A stretch of DNA of 64,000 bases from Prostheceraeus crozeri (GCA_907163375.1 CAJQUW010004789.1:1-64000), one strand, 5' to 3'. Shown: positions 21,701 to 34,714, numbered from the stretch's first letter. Notes: generated by a model from the sequence alone, not told the origin. Numbers and translations: made by a program.

Positions 21701-22539
21701 AGAGAAAAAACGGTGAATTGTGTCACGACTCTCGAGCATAAAGCAGTGAGGCATTACTGAGTGAAACCTGCGCCGTCGTTGGATGTCGAACAGTGTAGAA
21801 GACCATTCAACGTTGCAAGGTGCGTCAAGGTAGCAAAACTAAAAAAACAAACTAGCGACTAGTTAATTGTCTAGAAATTGTAAAATATAATTTTTAGAGA
21901 AAATTATTATAACCTAAAAAAGTCTAGAAATTAAAATACTTACTAGAAGGACAAACAACGGTTCTGCTCTCCTCATGTGGAATGAATTTGCGAGAAAGTC
22001 ATTCTGTTCAAAATTATGCTTATCACTTATATATTGAAAAGATTCTATTTAACAGTCTGCCCATTCAGATGATAAGAGGGCAGGTCTGCTTTCAATCAAC
22101 GTATCAGATCTAGCTAACACAGCGGGATTGCGCTATCTAAAATCTATCAGGTGTGTGAGAGCTAAAACTAGAAATGAAATTCTACAAAAGATGCATACAA
22201 ATTATTTGACTAATTAAATGAGGTCATAAACAGGAACTTGGGCAGGACGATCGCGTTTCGACCGCTAAATCCTGGACACTGAAACCCGACCAAGCGCGGA
22301 CCATCTAAGAATGCATGCATTTCTGCATGAAGATGAAGATCTCTTGAAAGAATGATTACGACGTATTCGAGCAAATTCTTCAAGTCATCAAGGTCTTTGG
22401 GTGTTTGCTCAAAGCATTTCAATGCTGATGATTTTGTCTTAACATCGAAGGACACAAATGTGAGAAGAAAACGGGACTCACAAATGCTGCAGAAACATTT
22501 CCTGAAAAGCGCCGCGATTCCGTAAGTATTTTCTCATGT
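21701..22539. other. Spacer, probably LINE 5' flank and decayed transposon
   Basis: No recognised gene. The frame 22210-22455 on the minus strand is unassigned. Confidence 0.35.
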
Positions 22540-23180
22540 GAATGGTCATCCCCTACTGCATGAACGCAACATCTGAACGCCGTTCTGAAAATCAAGTTCA
22601 TGCTCTTAATGCTCAAATTTCTCAAAAAAATGTGAACAAGACATACCACAAAGTTTCGCTGATTTACGATTGCGTGCGAGGACCGATCCATGGTCAACTG
22701 ATTGACTACTCTGAGTTGAGTGACTCTATTCCATCTCCCGAAAATGTTTCCAGCAGATGATGAGAAAAATGCAATATATTTTGTTGCAGGTTACATATGC
22801 AGGTCAATTCTCAAAAGAACAAAATGTTCCTCTTGCTTAAGTATTCTCGTCAGTGATTTCATTAGGGGCGAAGAGAATTTAGAAGCGGAGAGTTGTTTAG
22901 TTGAGCAGATCAGTAGATGTTTTTATAGTTTTTCTATAGCTTTAATAGTTTTCGAATGATTCATTCATTACACCAGAAATTTCTTCTATGTCCTAATCAG
23001 AAGGTTTTATTCATTAATTTCTTTCAAACATTCGCTAGGAATTCCATCTGTTCAAGTGATTGTGAAAGTGGCCATCAATTTACCACATATACAATAGGAT
23101 CATTCTTCAATTGTGTTTATAAAAACTTTGTAAATGAACGAATAATTGTGCGTGGTAATGACATTGCGCTAAAATAACGG
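22540..23180 (+). pseudogene. P-element/THAP9-like DNA transposase remnant (C-terminal part)
   Basis: Overlapping frames at 22542-22760, 22720-22959 and 22956-23177. Recognisable pieces: LIDYSELSDSIPSPE, then AIYFVAGYICRSILKRTKCSSCLSILVSD (a Y-x-AGY-x-x-R plus CxxC signature of the transposase C-terminal region), then CESGHQFTTYTIGSFFNCVYKNFVNE. The order fits the C-terminal part of P-like or a related transposase family. At least two frame changes. Family assignment is from pattern memory only. Confidence 0.45.
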
Positions 23181-23544
23181 AGCTCTCATCGAAGGAACGT
23201 TGAGTTTGCATGTATGTGAGAAATGGGGGATATATACGAATTCTGATTACTATCATTCGCTGAAGAATAATATCTTCTCATATCAAGTTGATGGGATCAC
23301 GGAGTGGTTCAAATGAAATTCTTCAGAAGTTAAGTTGTAAAATCTTGATTTCTTGGGATTAATAATTCAACCGCATGTACAGCATTTGTGATCGATAATC
23401 TGTGAGTGCAACACATGTCATATAAATTGATTGTAAATAATTGGGACACATGATATTAAACAGTGATCAGAAAGTATAATATGTCAATGGAAGGTTATCC
23501 TCATGTTGTACACCTCTGTGTTATTAGCCTTCATGTCCAGGCCA

Positions 23545-23700
23545 CCAATATCAGGGACATCTATGATTAATATAAGATATCTAAGTGACGTTCAACTCCC
23601 ATACCATGTACTGGACTGGAGGCCAGTGACTTCGGTAGACTTGATTAATGACGGCAGTTTGTGCGCATCTGGATAAAACCGTGAAACAAGTTGTAAACAA
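23545..23700 (-). repeat. Dispersed repeat F, copy 1
   Basis: About 155 bp closely similar, in opposite orientation, to 28700-28845. Shared landmarks are CCATACCATGTACTGGACTG, CTTGATTAATGACG and CTGGATAAAACC. The two copies lie on either side of the 3.6-kb TIR element at 24446-28075. Confidence 0.75.
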
Positions 23701-24445
23701 TTATCCAGTATTCCAATATGCGCATTCATACAGGGAATCTGTTGAAAGAAGATTCTGGACCCAGTCAAGAGGAGACTAAAGAATCACAGAACTCCCACAA
23801 GAGTAAGTAACTGTCAATAATAGCTGTAACCTGCCAGGCTGTCAACTGTCAGTAATTGAAATTGTTCATCTACGGCAAGCAGCATCGATGGCTATTGGTG
23901 TGGATTCTAAACATTTTATGCATGTTTATTTTTTGTGCAATTGGCAGGCTTATTGCAAATGATTTGCTTGCGAAAATCGATTCAGCAGCTTTTTTTGGAG
24001 AATTGTGAACCTATGGAAAATTTTTGATAATCTACTTCCTTTGCTCAAAGGAGTCATGGAGTAAATGATAATTGATTAATGAGGATTTTACTTGCTATTA
24101 CAATCATTGCAGCAATATGTCCAAGCCTTATTCATTTTTATACAGGTAAAATACATGATTAAAATCTTAAGAAAACCTATCGATGATGCAATCAGAAACA
24201 AACAAAAAACAAATTGAAACGTCAAAAATTGATAATAATTTGATTGGTATAACAAATGAAAATGTTGAAAAAAATTGAGCAACAATCGTTTGAATATACG
24301 TACATTCCATTGGAAGATCCCTTATCAAGATTTTGGCGGAAAAGTGCAACCAGTGTTGTCTTGTGAAACAACAAGTGCGCCTCCTCGTAATGAGTGGTTA
24401 CCGATGTCATCATATTTTTATCTATTATTAGACATCTCATGATTA

Positions 24446-27400
24446 TCCCTGTGCAAACGGAAAGTCGGCCAAAGTCTGGGCCGAAGTCGGTCGAACAATT
24501 TCGGCCTGAATGCGACGTGTCCGGACGCCTCTAAGTCAGCCCATAGTGTATTGACCGTATGTAGCGGGTCGATTTGTGGTGGCCGAATCCAGTCCGCGAG
24601 ATGTGCGTTGGTTTGTCTTTACCTAACCATATGTAATAAGCAATAACAACTACTCAGATGATGAAACTTACCTATATTGAGTCCACTGAAGGTCAATTTT
24701 GTAAACGTTGACATCAGGATTCAGGTTGATTGTAGCTCAAACAAGTTTAAATCTTGAATACAATGGATAATAACAATCATATCCAATGGTATTCATAACT
24801 ATCGTAGATGAGGTTCATTAGGATATTCTGCTCCTAAATTTTGATGTTTGAAACCAGCAAAAATACATTATAAGCGAATTCAGATAGTAAAACGCAGACA
24901 AACTGTGAACAATGATGTAAAACACAAACCATGTAGAGCTCTATAACGATCACGGAAGCCGTAAATGTTTCTGCGTTATCTCCCTTCATCAGTACGGCAC
25001 ACCCAGCCTATCACATCTTGCGATGACCAGACACCCTAGTCCTGATAGATGTTTGGTTAGTTTTTCGAAACATCAGCGTTAATTCGTTGCCAGTTGTGGT
25101 CAACGTTAAAGAAAAGATTATAGCTTAACGTTGAAAATGCCCACTTTTTTATGGCATTGCAACGTCAATTGACTAACGAAATATATTTTCGTAAACTTAA
25201 CGTTAAGACTTCACTAGTTGACCAAATTGCGCTGGAATTGTAATTAATAGCGTTTTCAATACTGTTGCTCGTTTTCATCCTGCTGTGAGATGCTCCAAGG
25301 AATAACCGCAGAAAAACTTAATGCTGCTAAAACCAAAGCATTCGGAGGCAGTGACAAAGAATTGCACGCAATATTATTTCAACAAGTCACCTCATAAGTA
25401 AATGTCAGCCTACGAAACCATCGTAATTGTTTCTCTGTCATCGATTGTGGTTTGGTCGCATCCGTTTCCATTTATGAGATTTCATTTTGAGAGACAACGA
25501 CTCCGGTCTGAAATGTACAAGTTTTTGATGAAAAAAGCATTGAATATGCTTGACACATAATAGAGAAGGATTAGACCACATAGAATTTAATATGATTGAA
25601 GAGTATATGACACAGGAATGAGCTTTTATTACAAGATGAAGAAAAGTGATAATTAATTTGAACTATTTTTATATATTATCATACCAATAATTTACAACAG
25701 CACGAATTAATCGACAACACATTTTCCCAGGGTGGACAACATGCCGCTTAAGCAGAAAGTCCGATGAATTTGATATTCAATTTGAAATGATTTCTCCGTT
25801 AGCTGAAATCAATAACAACTTACTACCGCAAGATGGTTTACTTACACATCCAAACCATCCATGTAGTGAAACATTCGAACCAGTGACTTATTTTCAAAGT
25901 TTGCGACTTATTGCCAAACAGAGTTGAGAAAGGGGGAACGTGGTCCCGGCGACAGGCCCAAAACAATATTTAAAGCCGAGTTATTAATTATTACTAATAC
26001 AAATCCGCAGAAAATCCTCATCTTTGTAAACATTAGAAAATAAATTTCAATCCCAACTCATGACCTTATATTTTGAATAAAACTTCTTGTAATGACATAT
26101 GATCGCGTTTCGTCGTCCTGCCGACTTGATCACGGGAATAACCCAATGCAATTAAAACCAAAACATTTGGAGGCATTGACAAGAAGAGACCTACAACATA
26201 TTTGTGCATTACAAAATACTGTCGATCACATCAGTCTGCAACGAAATACTTCAAGGATTAATAGCAGAAATACGTACTCAATACTCAAACCAAAACATTC
26301 GGAAGCAGTTACAAAGAATCGCAAAAAATTACTTGTCACAGTCGGCAGACGATGAAACGTCGGGTGTCATTTCAGGAAGCTTTATTCAAAATGTAAGGTC
26401 ATAAATTGGGAGTGAAAATCTGTTTTCTTTTTTTCAATCAATGGCCAACCATGTAATTTGCAAACATACACACGAAATTAAATGGCATGAATGTACAGTG
26501 GTATGGCATGATTTTTTTTTAATTTTTTGTTTGCTTATAAGACTACTATGCTTACTAATTGCCATCTTTTTCATGAACAATGGCGCATGGGCCTAATTAA
26601 ACAATCACTGCCTAATTATACTATATTATAGACCTGACAAAACGATAGACGGCTTGCTCACAAGCTACATTATCGAAAAGCATCGATTAGCGAATTGAAT
26701 TTTTTTAAATGGAGGACATTCGTATTTATTCACCAATTGCAATCCTGTTTTTACGAAATATGCTTCAATATCAAGGATCGAACTTTCCATCTCCTATCAA
26801 CGATCCTGATGAATCACGCGATGAATTCTTTAATCAAATAATGTTATATTTCATAACTTCAGGACAATTAGAATGGTTGGCTTAGAATCTGGTAATACAC
26901 AAGTTGCCTATTGATGCTGTTTATTCATCTGATTTACACGTACGATCTATTTGCTACTCACATGTCTGAAGGATGTTGACGCATCATATGTATCACCATT
27001 TAGATACTCATATATCCGCACTGATAATCTTTAACAAAGAATGGCAACATGTACACTATCTTCAATGAATAGAGAAAACTGCACCGTCAGGTCTTAGACG
27101 AGTTGATTCACACCCACACACCGGATGAGGAATCCGTGAACTGACTGATAGACGCAGCGCGCGACGAAGAAATGCATTGCAATGTATGAATTCAGGAGGC
27201 TCGCCATCATGAAAACATGATAATCCCCTTTTAGAATAGGTCAGAAATATAAATTAGATAATTGCAGTAGTCTGGATGCATTAGAATGAAGTCATGCTTT
27301 ATAAATAATCGTGAAAACTGATTATCGTACATACCCTTGAAACATCGGAAAGTTATGGCATTTCTACCTGATACCTGAGCGCCTTATACGGACTTCTAAA

Positions 27401-28075
27401 TATAGTATCCAATACAGGATTCCCGTCACGGGAATTCCTATCGTTTTCTAAGAACGATTAGAACTACTGAATGGATTAGAGTAAGTTCGTAGCGATTGCA
27501 GCAGTTCGATATGATTTCAGACAAGGTGAAATTTCACGCGGCTGTAAATGCTTCTTCGACTTAAGAGTCATATCATATCACGTTATGTATTTTTCACTAG
27601 AATGAGTTATTTTTCAGTTATAGTAAGAAAAACTATCTACATGCATAACGTTTCTTCAACTGAGCTGACACTTGGTCATATCCTTCAAAAGAAGCTCACA
27701 TTCTGCATGTTATTCAGTTTGCTGTTTGGAAAAGTGACAAGTAAAACCGCATTTTGCAATAACCTGTATTCGGACCAAGTGCGATTAATCGTTATGTTCC
27801 GAAGTCAGCTACGTTTTTCGTGTTGCCGAAGTTCTGCCGAAAGTCGATTGACCGAATTGTGACGCACTTGTGCCGACATTCATTAAAATGGGTGGTTATA
27901 AAAACATTTCTATTTATTTTTATATTAAAATATCTTTCGCAGTTCATATCATAACACAGATAATATAAATTGCGATAGAAACTTCATTTGAATTGAAATT
28001 GCTTAAGATGGCCGAAGAGTCGCACTTTGCTGTTTTCGGCCCGGACACGGTCCGACATTTACGTTTGCACAGGGA
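24446..28075. mobile_element. 3.6-kb terminal-inverted-repeat element, non-coding
   Basis: The left end TCCCTGTGCAAACGGAAAGT and the right end (read inward) TCCCTGTGCAAACGTAAATG match for about 40-45 bp with a few differences; GGGCCGAA follows in both. Each is flanked by TA (24444-24445, 28076-28077), compatible with a TA target duplication. The GC-richer ends with CGGCC/CCGAA motifs (to about 24620 and from about 27760) contrast with the AT-rich interior. No transposase is readable, so it is non-autonomous or has replaced its interior. Superfamily unknown. Confidence 0.6.
26104..26358. mobile_element. Small TIR element inside the 3.6-kb element
   Basis: GCGTTTCGTCGTCCTGCCGA at the left is mirrored by TCGGCAGACGATGAAACG at the right (about 22-25 bp with small differences). 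The interior carries two copies of an AAACCAAAACATT(T/C)GGA(G/A)GCA(T/G) motif, also seen near 25330-25360. Frames 26092-26355 and 26204-26404 here look non-functional. Confidence 0.5.
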
Positions 28076-28699
28076 TAGAGCATCATCTGTGAGGCCTTCA
28101 AATCATAATCAAAACTCCGACGAACAAATGAAATGTGATTATGATGTCATAAAATGCGAAGATCATATTGAATAAAAAGTAAACAAGCGGTGGTGATTGA
28201 TGACTCTCCACGATTTTAAGGTCCTACCATATCGGGAAATTCAGGAACAGCATTGATAGAGATCTAAGTTGATTACGAAATCCGTATAAATTTTGTCGGT
28301 GAATGTGAAAGCGCTTACGCATCACTCAGATGAAAACAGCCATCAATTTTCGCTTAATGAAAGTTGAGTAATTCAAGGCCAGAAGTAAATCATACATGCT
28401 ATATCGCTTCATTGCTCTTGAATTCTGAATAATAAAGTCTACCAGTGGTCGAAATAATTATATGCCCTATAGAAGGAGGGTTTAGATAAGACAATGGGAA
28501 AATCAATGAATATAGAAAGTCACAATTTATTTGAAATTGACCATCGATGATATGCCTGTATGTGTACTGTACATGTTACACTGCACAGATTCTTTCGACA
28601 ATTTCTCTGCAAGACTGGACCGGGCGTATTGATTAATTACTCGTAGTATGTACAGCAATCAATTCAGCTGGATTCTGATGTATTTCACAATAATGAAGT

Positions 28700-28845
28700 G
28701 AATTGTTTACCGCTTGTTTCATGGTTTTATCCAGATACACACTAGCGTCATTAATCAAGCCTACCAAAATCATTGGCCTCCAGTCCAGTACATGGTATGG
28801 GAGTTGAATGTCCCCTAGATATCTTATATCATAGATGTCCCTGCC
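28700..28845 (+). repeat. Dispersed repeat F, copy 2
   Basis: Inverted partner of 23545-23700; it continues into a stretch shared with 9565-9585 (ATCTAGGAGTCCATGC). Confidence 0.75.
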
Positions 28846-28865
28846 AGCATCTAGGAGTCCATGCT

Positions 28866-29115
28866 TTTCATTTTGTGATTTATAGATGTCTATTGTACAT
28901 TATGAAATTAATGGCATCATCATATTATTATTCATAGACATCCCTGTTAATGGCTATATCTCGAAATCCATGAATGAGCTAATCATAGGGACTGTATCGA
29001 TATCTTGGTGGTCTCTGGCTAATCACAACTTGTTTATGCACTTCTATGATATTTTTACACTGGAAAAGTTAGCTTCCAACCCGTGGGACGGAAAAGTTGT
29101 TTTTCCTCTCGGCAG
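28866..29115 (+). repeat. Dispersed repeat D, copy 1
   Basis: About 250 bp similar, in opposite orientation, to 49780-50020. Landmarks are TATTGTACATTATGAAATTA, CATGAATGAGCTAATCA and TGGTCTCTGGCTAATCACAA. The 105-codon frame across it (28886-29203) is not preserved in copy 2, so I read it as non-coding repeat. Confidence 0.7.
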
Positions 29116-30111
29116 TTTACATAGAAGAGATATCTATTCAGTATTCACTCCCATACAAAATGAAAAAGCGTTTATCACGTTTTGCATTAAACTATGGCGT
29201 TGATGGTGTGTTTGCATCCAAGCTGGGAGAAAATGCCAGCACTGATTATCGATTTCCTTAGATGTTTTCTAATGATTCAGAAATAAGACTATTCCTGAGA
29301 ATCACTTGGTTTCAGCACGTCTTGTATTTGAATATTATAATCAAATTTTTGTTTTTTCCATTCTATTGAAATTTTGTTGTACCAATCTGTGGACATTTCA
29401 GAGCTTTCCCTCACTGAGCCGTATGTGACCTGATAGCTTCAACTTGGTTGCTTAAGCAATCCATATCAACTGAATATAAAAACAATTTCATTTCTTGTTT
29501 AAGCAAACATCAACTCTATTGCTCGCTGCCAATTCCAAATATTAGGTTATTGAACGGCTTGTTAGAAATTTGATTTGTTTCTGAAGCATGGCCATAATTC
29601 CTCAACTCTCACACGTCAGCAAGAGATCAACTTCTTTCAATGAAGTTCAACAGTTAGTCTGCTTTCGCTTTAGAAGATATGACAACAACATTATAACAAT
29701 AAAGACCTACATTTGAATAAAATAGCAGTCCCAATAGTGACAATCGTACGGGACCCCAAAATAAAAGGTACAAGAATGTAGCACAAAGGAAATCCTAACA
29801 AATGATGAAAAGTGAATGAATTAAATGGGAAAACCAGAGTTTTATGACATAGCTCAGACATTAAAATCAGAAATGATCGGTCACGAGCTGCGGTTAGGCG
29901 AACGAAAATGTGCAGAGCGTTCCACTAGAGGTAAAAAGAAGATGACGTTGAGGATGATCACTATGGTCTATTTGGATGAAAGACCAACAAACTTCTTAAA
30001 AATGTCAATTTTTTTTTAAAAAAGTGTCTTAATTGCAATATATATCACAAAGAATCAGACGCTGAGCAAAATTCAAGCCTTTATCAGAATCAGATTAAGT
30101 CAAGCGTGTAT
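29116..30111. other. Spacer, no gene seen
   Basis: Short frames only (for example 29825-30019), without family features. Confidence 0.4.
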
Positions 30112-30937
30112 TTAGTATATTAGGTATAGTGGCAACTCCGCATTTATTAAAGCCCCAATGTGTATACACTTTCGATTTTGTTAAATGAAGTCGAGGGAGA
30201 TACAGTCGGAATTGTTTCCAAATGTAAGATATGCAGATTTCTGCAGTTTTGAAGAAATTATAACGGAATTGACTGACCATGATAGTAATGCAGAAGGAAA
30301 TTATATTATTCTGCAGATCTTCCGTGTCATGACAGCCTTGGAGAGGTACCTAATATTTGCTAAATTGGCAACTCAATGACCTGCTATTGCGTTCATGCTA
30401 AACCTCAAGAGTATTTTCTTAAGCGTGATCATTTCATAAGCAAAATAACAGAATCAAAGACAATGATTACAATTAACTTTGTAATATGTAAATGGTTCCA
30501 CATCACTATTCAGATTCAAATAATAAAGCATGAATTTAGTGAATCATAAAATCATGCCGATGAAAATTGAATTAAAAACTTGAAATCTCAGCCAATAAAG
30601 CACGAATAATATCGCAACTTTTTCATGAAGACTTCCATTATAATGCAGATCATGAAATTCCCTTGATAATCAGCTTAATTTCCGCTAATTTAGCATGCTT
30701 ATGAGCAAATATTTATTCCATTTGATATCCAACTTGTTTAATACTACTTATATAGGAGAGTCATCTCGGTAGTATATAAATTGGTAAAATTTTGACTTTT
30801 TTAAAACTGCTCAAATGATTTTTTGGACCACGGGGGACGTTAATATCTCCGCCAAAAACTGAATCTTCTGATATAGAAATTTTCACTGTATGCAGATACT
30901 TTTTTCGACACTTTACCTATATAATCCCTACTCTATG
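30112..30937 (+). mobile_element. MITE family 1, copy B
   Basis: Same family as 10061-10716 and 43661-44472. It starts around TATTAGGTATAGTGGCAACTC and ends CCTATATAATCCCTACTCTA. The interior segment TCATGAAGACTTCCATTATA and the GGTAGTATATAAATTG-type segment match copy C closely. Confidence 0.75.
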
Positions 30938-31199
30938 GTAAAATCAAAGCATATATTGGTGCGCTAGATTTGAAGTTATAAGGACTTGAATATAAATTAC
31001 CGGTAATTTTTTAAACACTACAGAAGAGTGGCAGCAATAATGCTTAAGACAACTATGTATCAGCTAGCGGCTAGTCGAGTGATTTTCATTCAAGAATACA
31101 TCGGAAACCGTCGGGAAATATTAATGGGAAATTTTCAAAATGAAACCGCGCCTGGCACACCGTGAGATTATAATTCATGAAAAATATTTGTTATTACAT

Positions 31200-31490
31200 A
31201 TAATGTTAAAAGTTATTGAATGCCAGATTTTCTCTCATCATTATCAAAGTTAGTCTGCATGCTAGAAATTTTGTCACATGTGAGCCATGAGAAAATAGCG
31301 CCGCGGCAGCAGAGGCGGATTACTAGAGAAAATAATGTCAGTCAAACGTAAAAGGGAAGGCACACAGTACATTGTCGCCGGCGAACCTTGCATGCTGCAA
31401 TGACTGAAGTGTACAGCATGACATCCATCAGCTTTTCACAAGATTCGTTCCCACACATATGGGGGCTCAAAGGATTAATAGTTCTAGGAG
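31200..31490 (+). repeat. Dispersed repeat pair J, copy 1
   Basis: Diverged partner of 32850-33215: both carry AGAGGCGGATT, TTGTCGCCGG, TGACATCC(A/G)(T/C)CAG and AAGATTCGTTCCCACA in the same order. Confidence 0.6.
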
Positions 31491-31517
31491 ATAGGCCTAG
31501 TGCGTGCATGCTTAGTA

Positions 31518-31927
31518 CACTAGGTGACATGTCACGCTCAATTACGCGTAATTACACATGACCCTAAACATCCATGGCTATTCGTGATATGTGCAACATT
31601 TATCGGCAGTCCTGTTACGTAGATTTTGCGTCTCATGTGTCTGCGTGTATCAGAGGCTAAACAATGTGATAGGACCTCAATTTCATGCTCAGGGAAGACA
31701 GAACATGCTTAGCGGTTCATCCGTTGTTCAAGCGGCAACAAGGACAACCGTAGACGACGCGGAAACTATAAACGCTCGCTCGCGCTAGTTCATAAACGTT
31801 CCCCATGTTTTGACAGCATCAGATCACGTGATTGCTGAGTCTTAGTGCAGCGCGTAGAAGTACAGACTGCCCTTAACCACGGATGTTTCGGGTGCTCCGC
31901 AATTACGCGTGGCAATGTCACCTAGTG
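31518..31927. mobile_element. 410-bp TIR element (CACTAGG termini)
   Basis: The left end CACTAGGTGACAT and the right end ATGTCACCTAGTG are exact complements over 13 bp; similarity continues inward with small indels (GCGTAATT, ACATCC(A/G)TGG). No coding capacity. The CACTA-like start is suggestive only; flanking triplets GTA and ATA are not identical. Confidence 0.6.
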
Positions 31928-32288
31928 ATAGTGACCAGTAGGCTACTTCATCATTAGACCTACTAATTAATAGAAATTCAAAAAATGTCTTCAATGTAAG
32001 GATATCGCATTTTTTGACTGCGTGCGTTTCAATTATTTTCTTACTTCACTAAATCTTTAAGTAGATTGACATAAAAATGTTGAAATTAGTTTTGAGGCCC
32101 CTTTGCTAATTGAAAATCGAATATTCTTTGAGAGCCAAAAAAATAACCTGTTTTTTCTGGATTTCACCTTATATAGGTAGTCCTATCTGCGATTGTCGAA
32201 ATAAATGCCACCATCAGAAAGTCACACACAAAAGGTGCTGTAGGCCTACTGGAACTACTTAACAATGGGCCAACTGTGCCGGTTATAA

Positions 32289-32531
32289 CCCTGTGGGAAC
32301 GCATCTTGCTAATATCAACAGATTATCTGGCGAGGTAGCGATTTTGTGGATAATATTTCCAAAGGTTCATTTTCGTGCAAAGACTATCTCCGCATGTGAA
32401 AATGGTCATCCCCTGTGGGAACGCATCTTGCTAATATCAACAGATTATCCGGCGAGGTAGCGATTTTGTGGATAATTTTTTTAAAGGTTCATTTTCGGGT
32501 AAAAACTATCTCCGCATGTGAAAATGGTCAT
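32289..32531. repeat. Tandem duplication of a 122-bp unit
   Basis: 32289-32410 and 32411-32531 are near-identical, both starting CCCTGTGGGAACGCATCTTG and ending TGTGAAAATGGTCATC. About six differences. Confidence 0.9.
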
Positions 32532-32849
32532 CATTTATCCAAAAACATGTGTAAAACTAAAAAACGACAAGTGGCGAAAAAGTTGCTATAATTAGTTGGT
32601 AGATCTTTGTTTACTAATGCGAGCTGATTTTTCGCCAAGCGGCGAAATCGTGGATATTGTAGCAACTAATTAGTGGTAAGTAGTAATGTTCGTATATTAC
32701 CTTCACATGAAAATATATTGCATACTCAGTCTGATCTGATAAAAAGGGATCTTTTTTTAATTCACGAAGGCTTAAACTAAAAAAAGTATTTATCTTCCAT
32801 AAATGTCGCAGTAAATACTATGATATTATTCAAATATTTGTCATTGTTG

Positions 32850-33215
32850 TAAATTATTGAATGTCAAGAGATGTTATGAAAATTGATATAAGCGGATTCT
32901 CTACATTCTTGTCATTATCAAAGAATGATAGTCTACACTCATTTCTTAGATAGATTAGTCATACAACTGTATATGGGTGATGGTGAGGAGGTGAGGGAGA
33001 AAATAGAGCCTCGTCTGTAGAGGCGGATTTCTAAAGAAAACAAGAGAGAAAGTCAAAAGTAAAAGGTGGCATACAGAGCGCGAATTTGCGAATTGTCGCC
33101 GGTGAACTTCGCCAGCGAATATCCCGCAAATATGACTGAACTGTAGCATGATATTCTGCAGGTGACATCCGCCAGTTTTTCGCAAGATTCGTTCCCACAG
33201 GGAAAGAGGCTAAAT
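32850..33215 (+). repeat. Dispersed repeat pair J, copy 2
   Basis: Longer relative of 31200-31490, lying beyond the tandem duplication. Confidence 0.6.
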
Positions 33216-33721
33216 TGTCTCCCCGTCGAAGAGTTTCATAGCCCGCCCGAATGAGTAGTGAAACATCCGGCCATCAACTGGATCGCCCCCTTTGTTAATA
33301 TCAACAAAAACACAAATTCTAGGATTTGCTGTTTGAGATTTAACACTGACACATTTGCCTTCTCGACACTTCAACATTGTACTCAAAAGCTGTGTCAAAG
33401 CAATGTCTGTATTTTTGTAAAATCACAATTCACAATTCATTGTAGTATTTCTTGATGCAAAATAAATACAAAGGACAAATATATTTAAAAAATCACTGGA
33501 TTAACGTCACAAATTCCGTGGCACATTGTCAATAATCATGAGCAGATTCAATCACCACCGGGTATCATTGGATTTCATTGTCAAGTTCTGCGTACACTGT
33601 CCGTCTTCTGGAAATTTTGACGAAGATGCTGCAAGAGAAAAATACAATATTTACATCAAATAGAAATACGCCGTAGAGATTGTACAGAGTCTATTGTCAT
33701 GCGCGATTCAGCACGCATATG

Positions 33722-33866
33722 TGACAGGCGACAAACACAATAAAGAATATATACAAGGGAAAGTACAATCAAACGAATTTCATGACCAATTTATGCGTTC
33801 GAACAAAATGTAAACTATGAAATTAAATGTAAATATTCAGATTGAAGGTCGCTCATGAGAGCTGTG
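33722..33866 (-). repeat. Inverted copy of the Penelope-like 3' tail
   Basis: Reverse complement of 38604-38748, nearly identical for more than 100 bp (GACAGGCGACAAACACAATA at the outer edge, TTCGAACAAAATGTAAACTA further in). Penelope-like elements are known to carry partial terminal repeats in direct or inverted arrangement, so I take this as the left edge of the element. Confidence 0.75.
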
Positions 33867-34714
33867 TGATTTTAATATAAATACAAATAAATGAATATAC
33901 AATATATACATGTACAGTATATATAACATATATATTATCGATTTAAAGCGTTTTTTCGAAAAGATTTAGAAAATTCGGAAGTTTACCGAGTTTCGTATCT
34001 TTAATGTTGATGATTTAACCTTAAAGAATTTATTTTTAGTTCTAATATCGCACGAATCACGGCATTACCCAATCATGAGATGTAGAAGAGATTGTTTCAT
34101 TTTTTTCTATTTATCATTTTAACGACGTTCTTGAAGAATGACGCATTTCAAAACGCAAAAACTGGTAAAGCTGGTTACCGATGGAGCTAGGAATATGTTT
34201 AAGCTAGGTTCGACATATCGTTGAAAGAGTGTGGATTGTGTGGTGATGAAAGCATAAATGACGATGACTTGACTGTTGTGAGTGTTGTCTATCAGCAGAC
34301 TGATATACAAAGAAGTCACCAGAAATAAGTACAGGCGAATCTCGTTAAAAGAATGGGGACCTTCTCTCTCATTGGAAGTCTACTCCTTCAATCGTAATTT
34401 TTAACAAAATTAATCATAGCCTAGCTGAAACAATTGAGGTCTCGGAAATGATAATTCATCGCTAATCGTAGGCTAATTTCAGACCATCACCGATAGATAC
34501 TAATTTTTTATTAACGAGGTTCGACAGTACCATACAAGGTCCATCAAAATTAAACATTGTTTGACTCAAAAAGAACGATTGAACGGATGTTTTATGCCAT
34601 GAGCGAACGGAACTGTGGTGACAGCTCATTTGAGCGGTGAACGAGCGAACGGGTCTGAAAGGCTAATGAACGGAAGATCGAAAGAACGGGGGAAAATATG
34701 ACCGTTCAAATACC

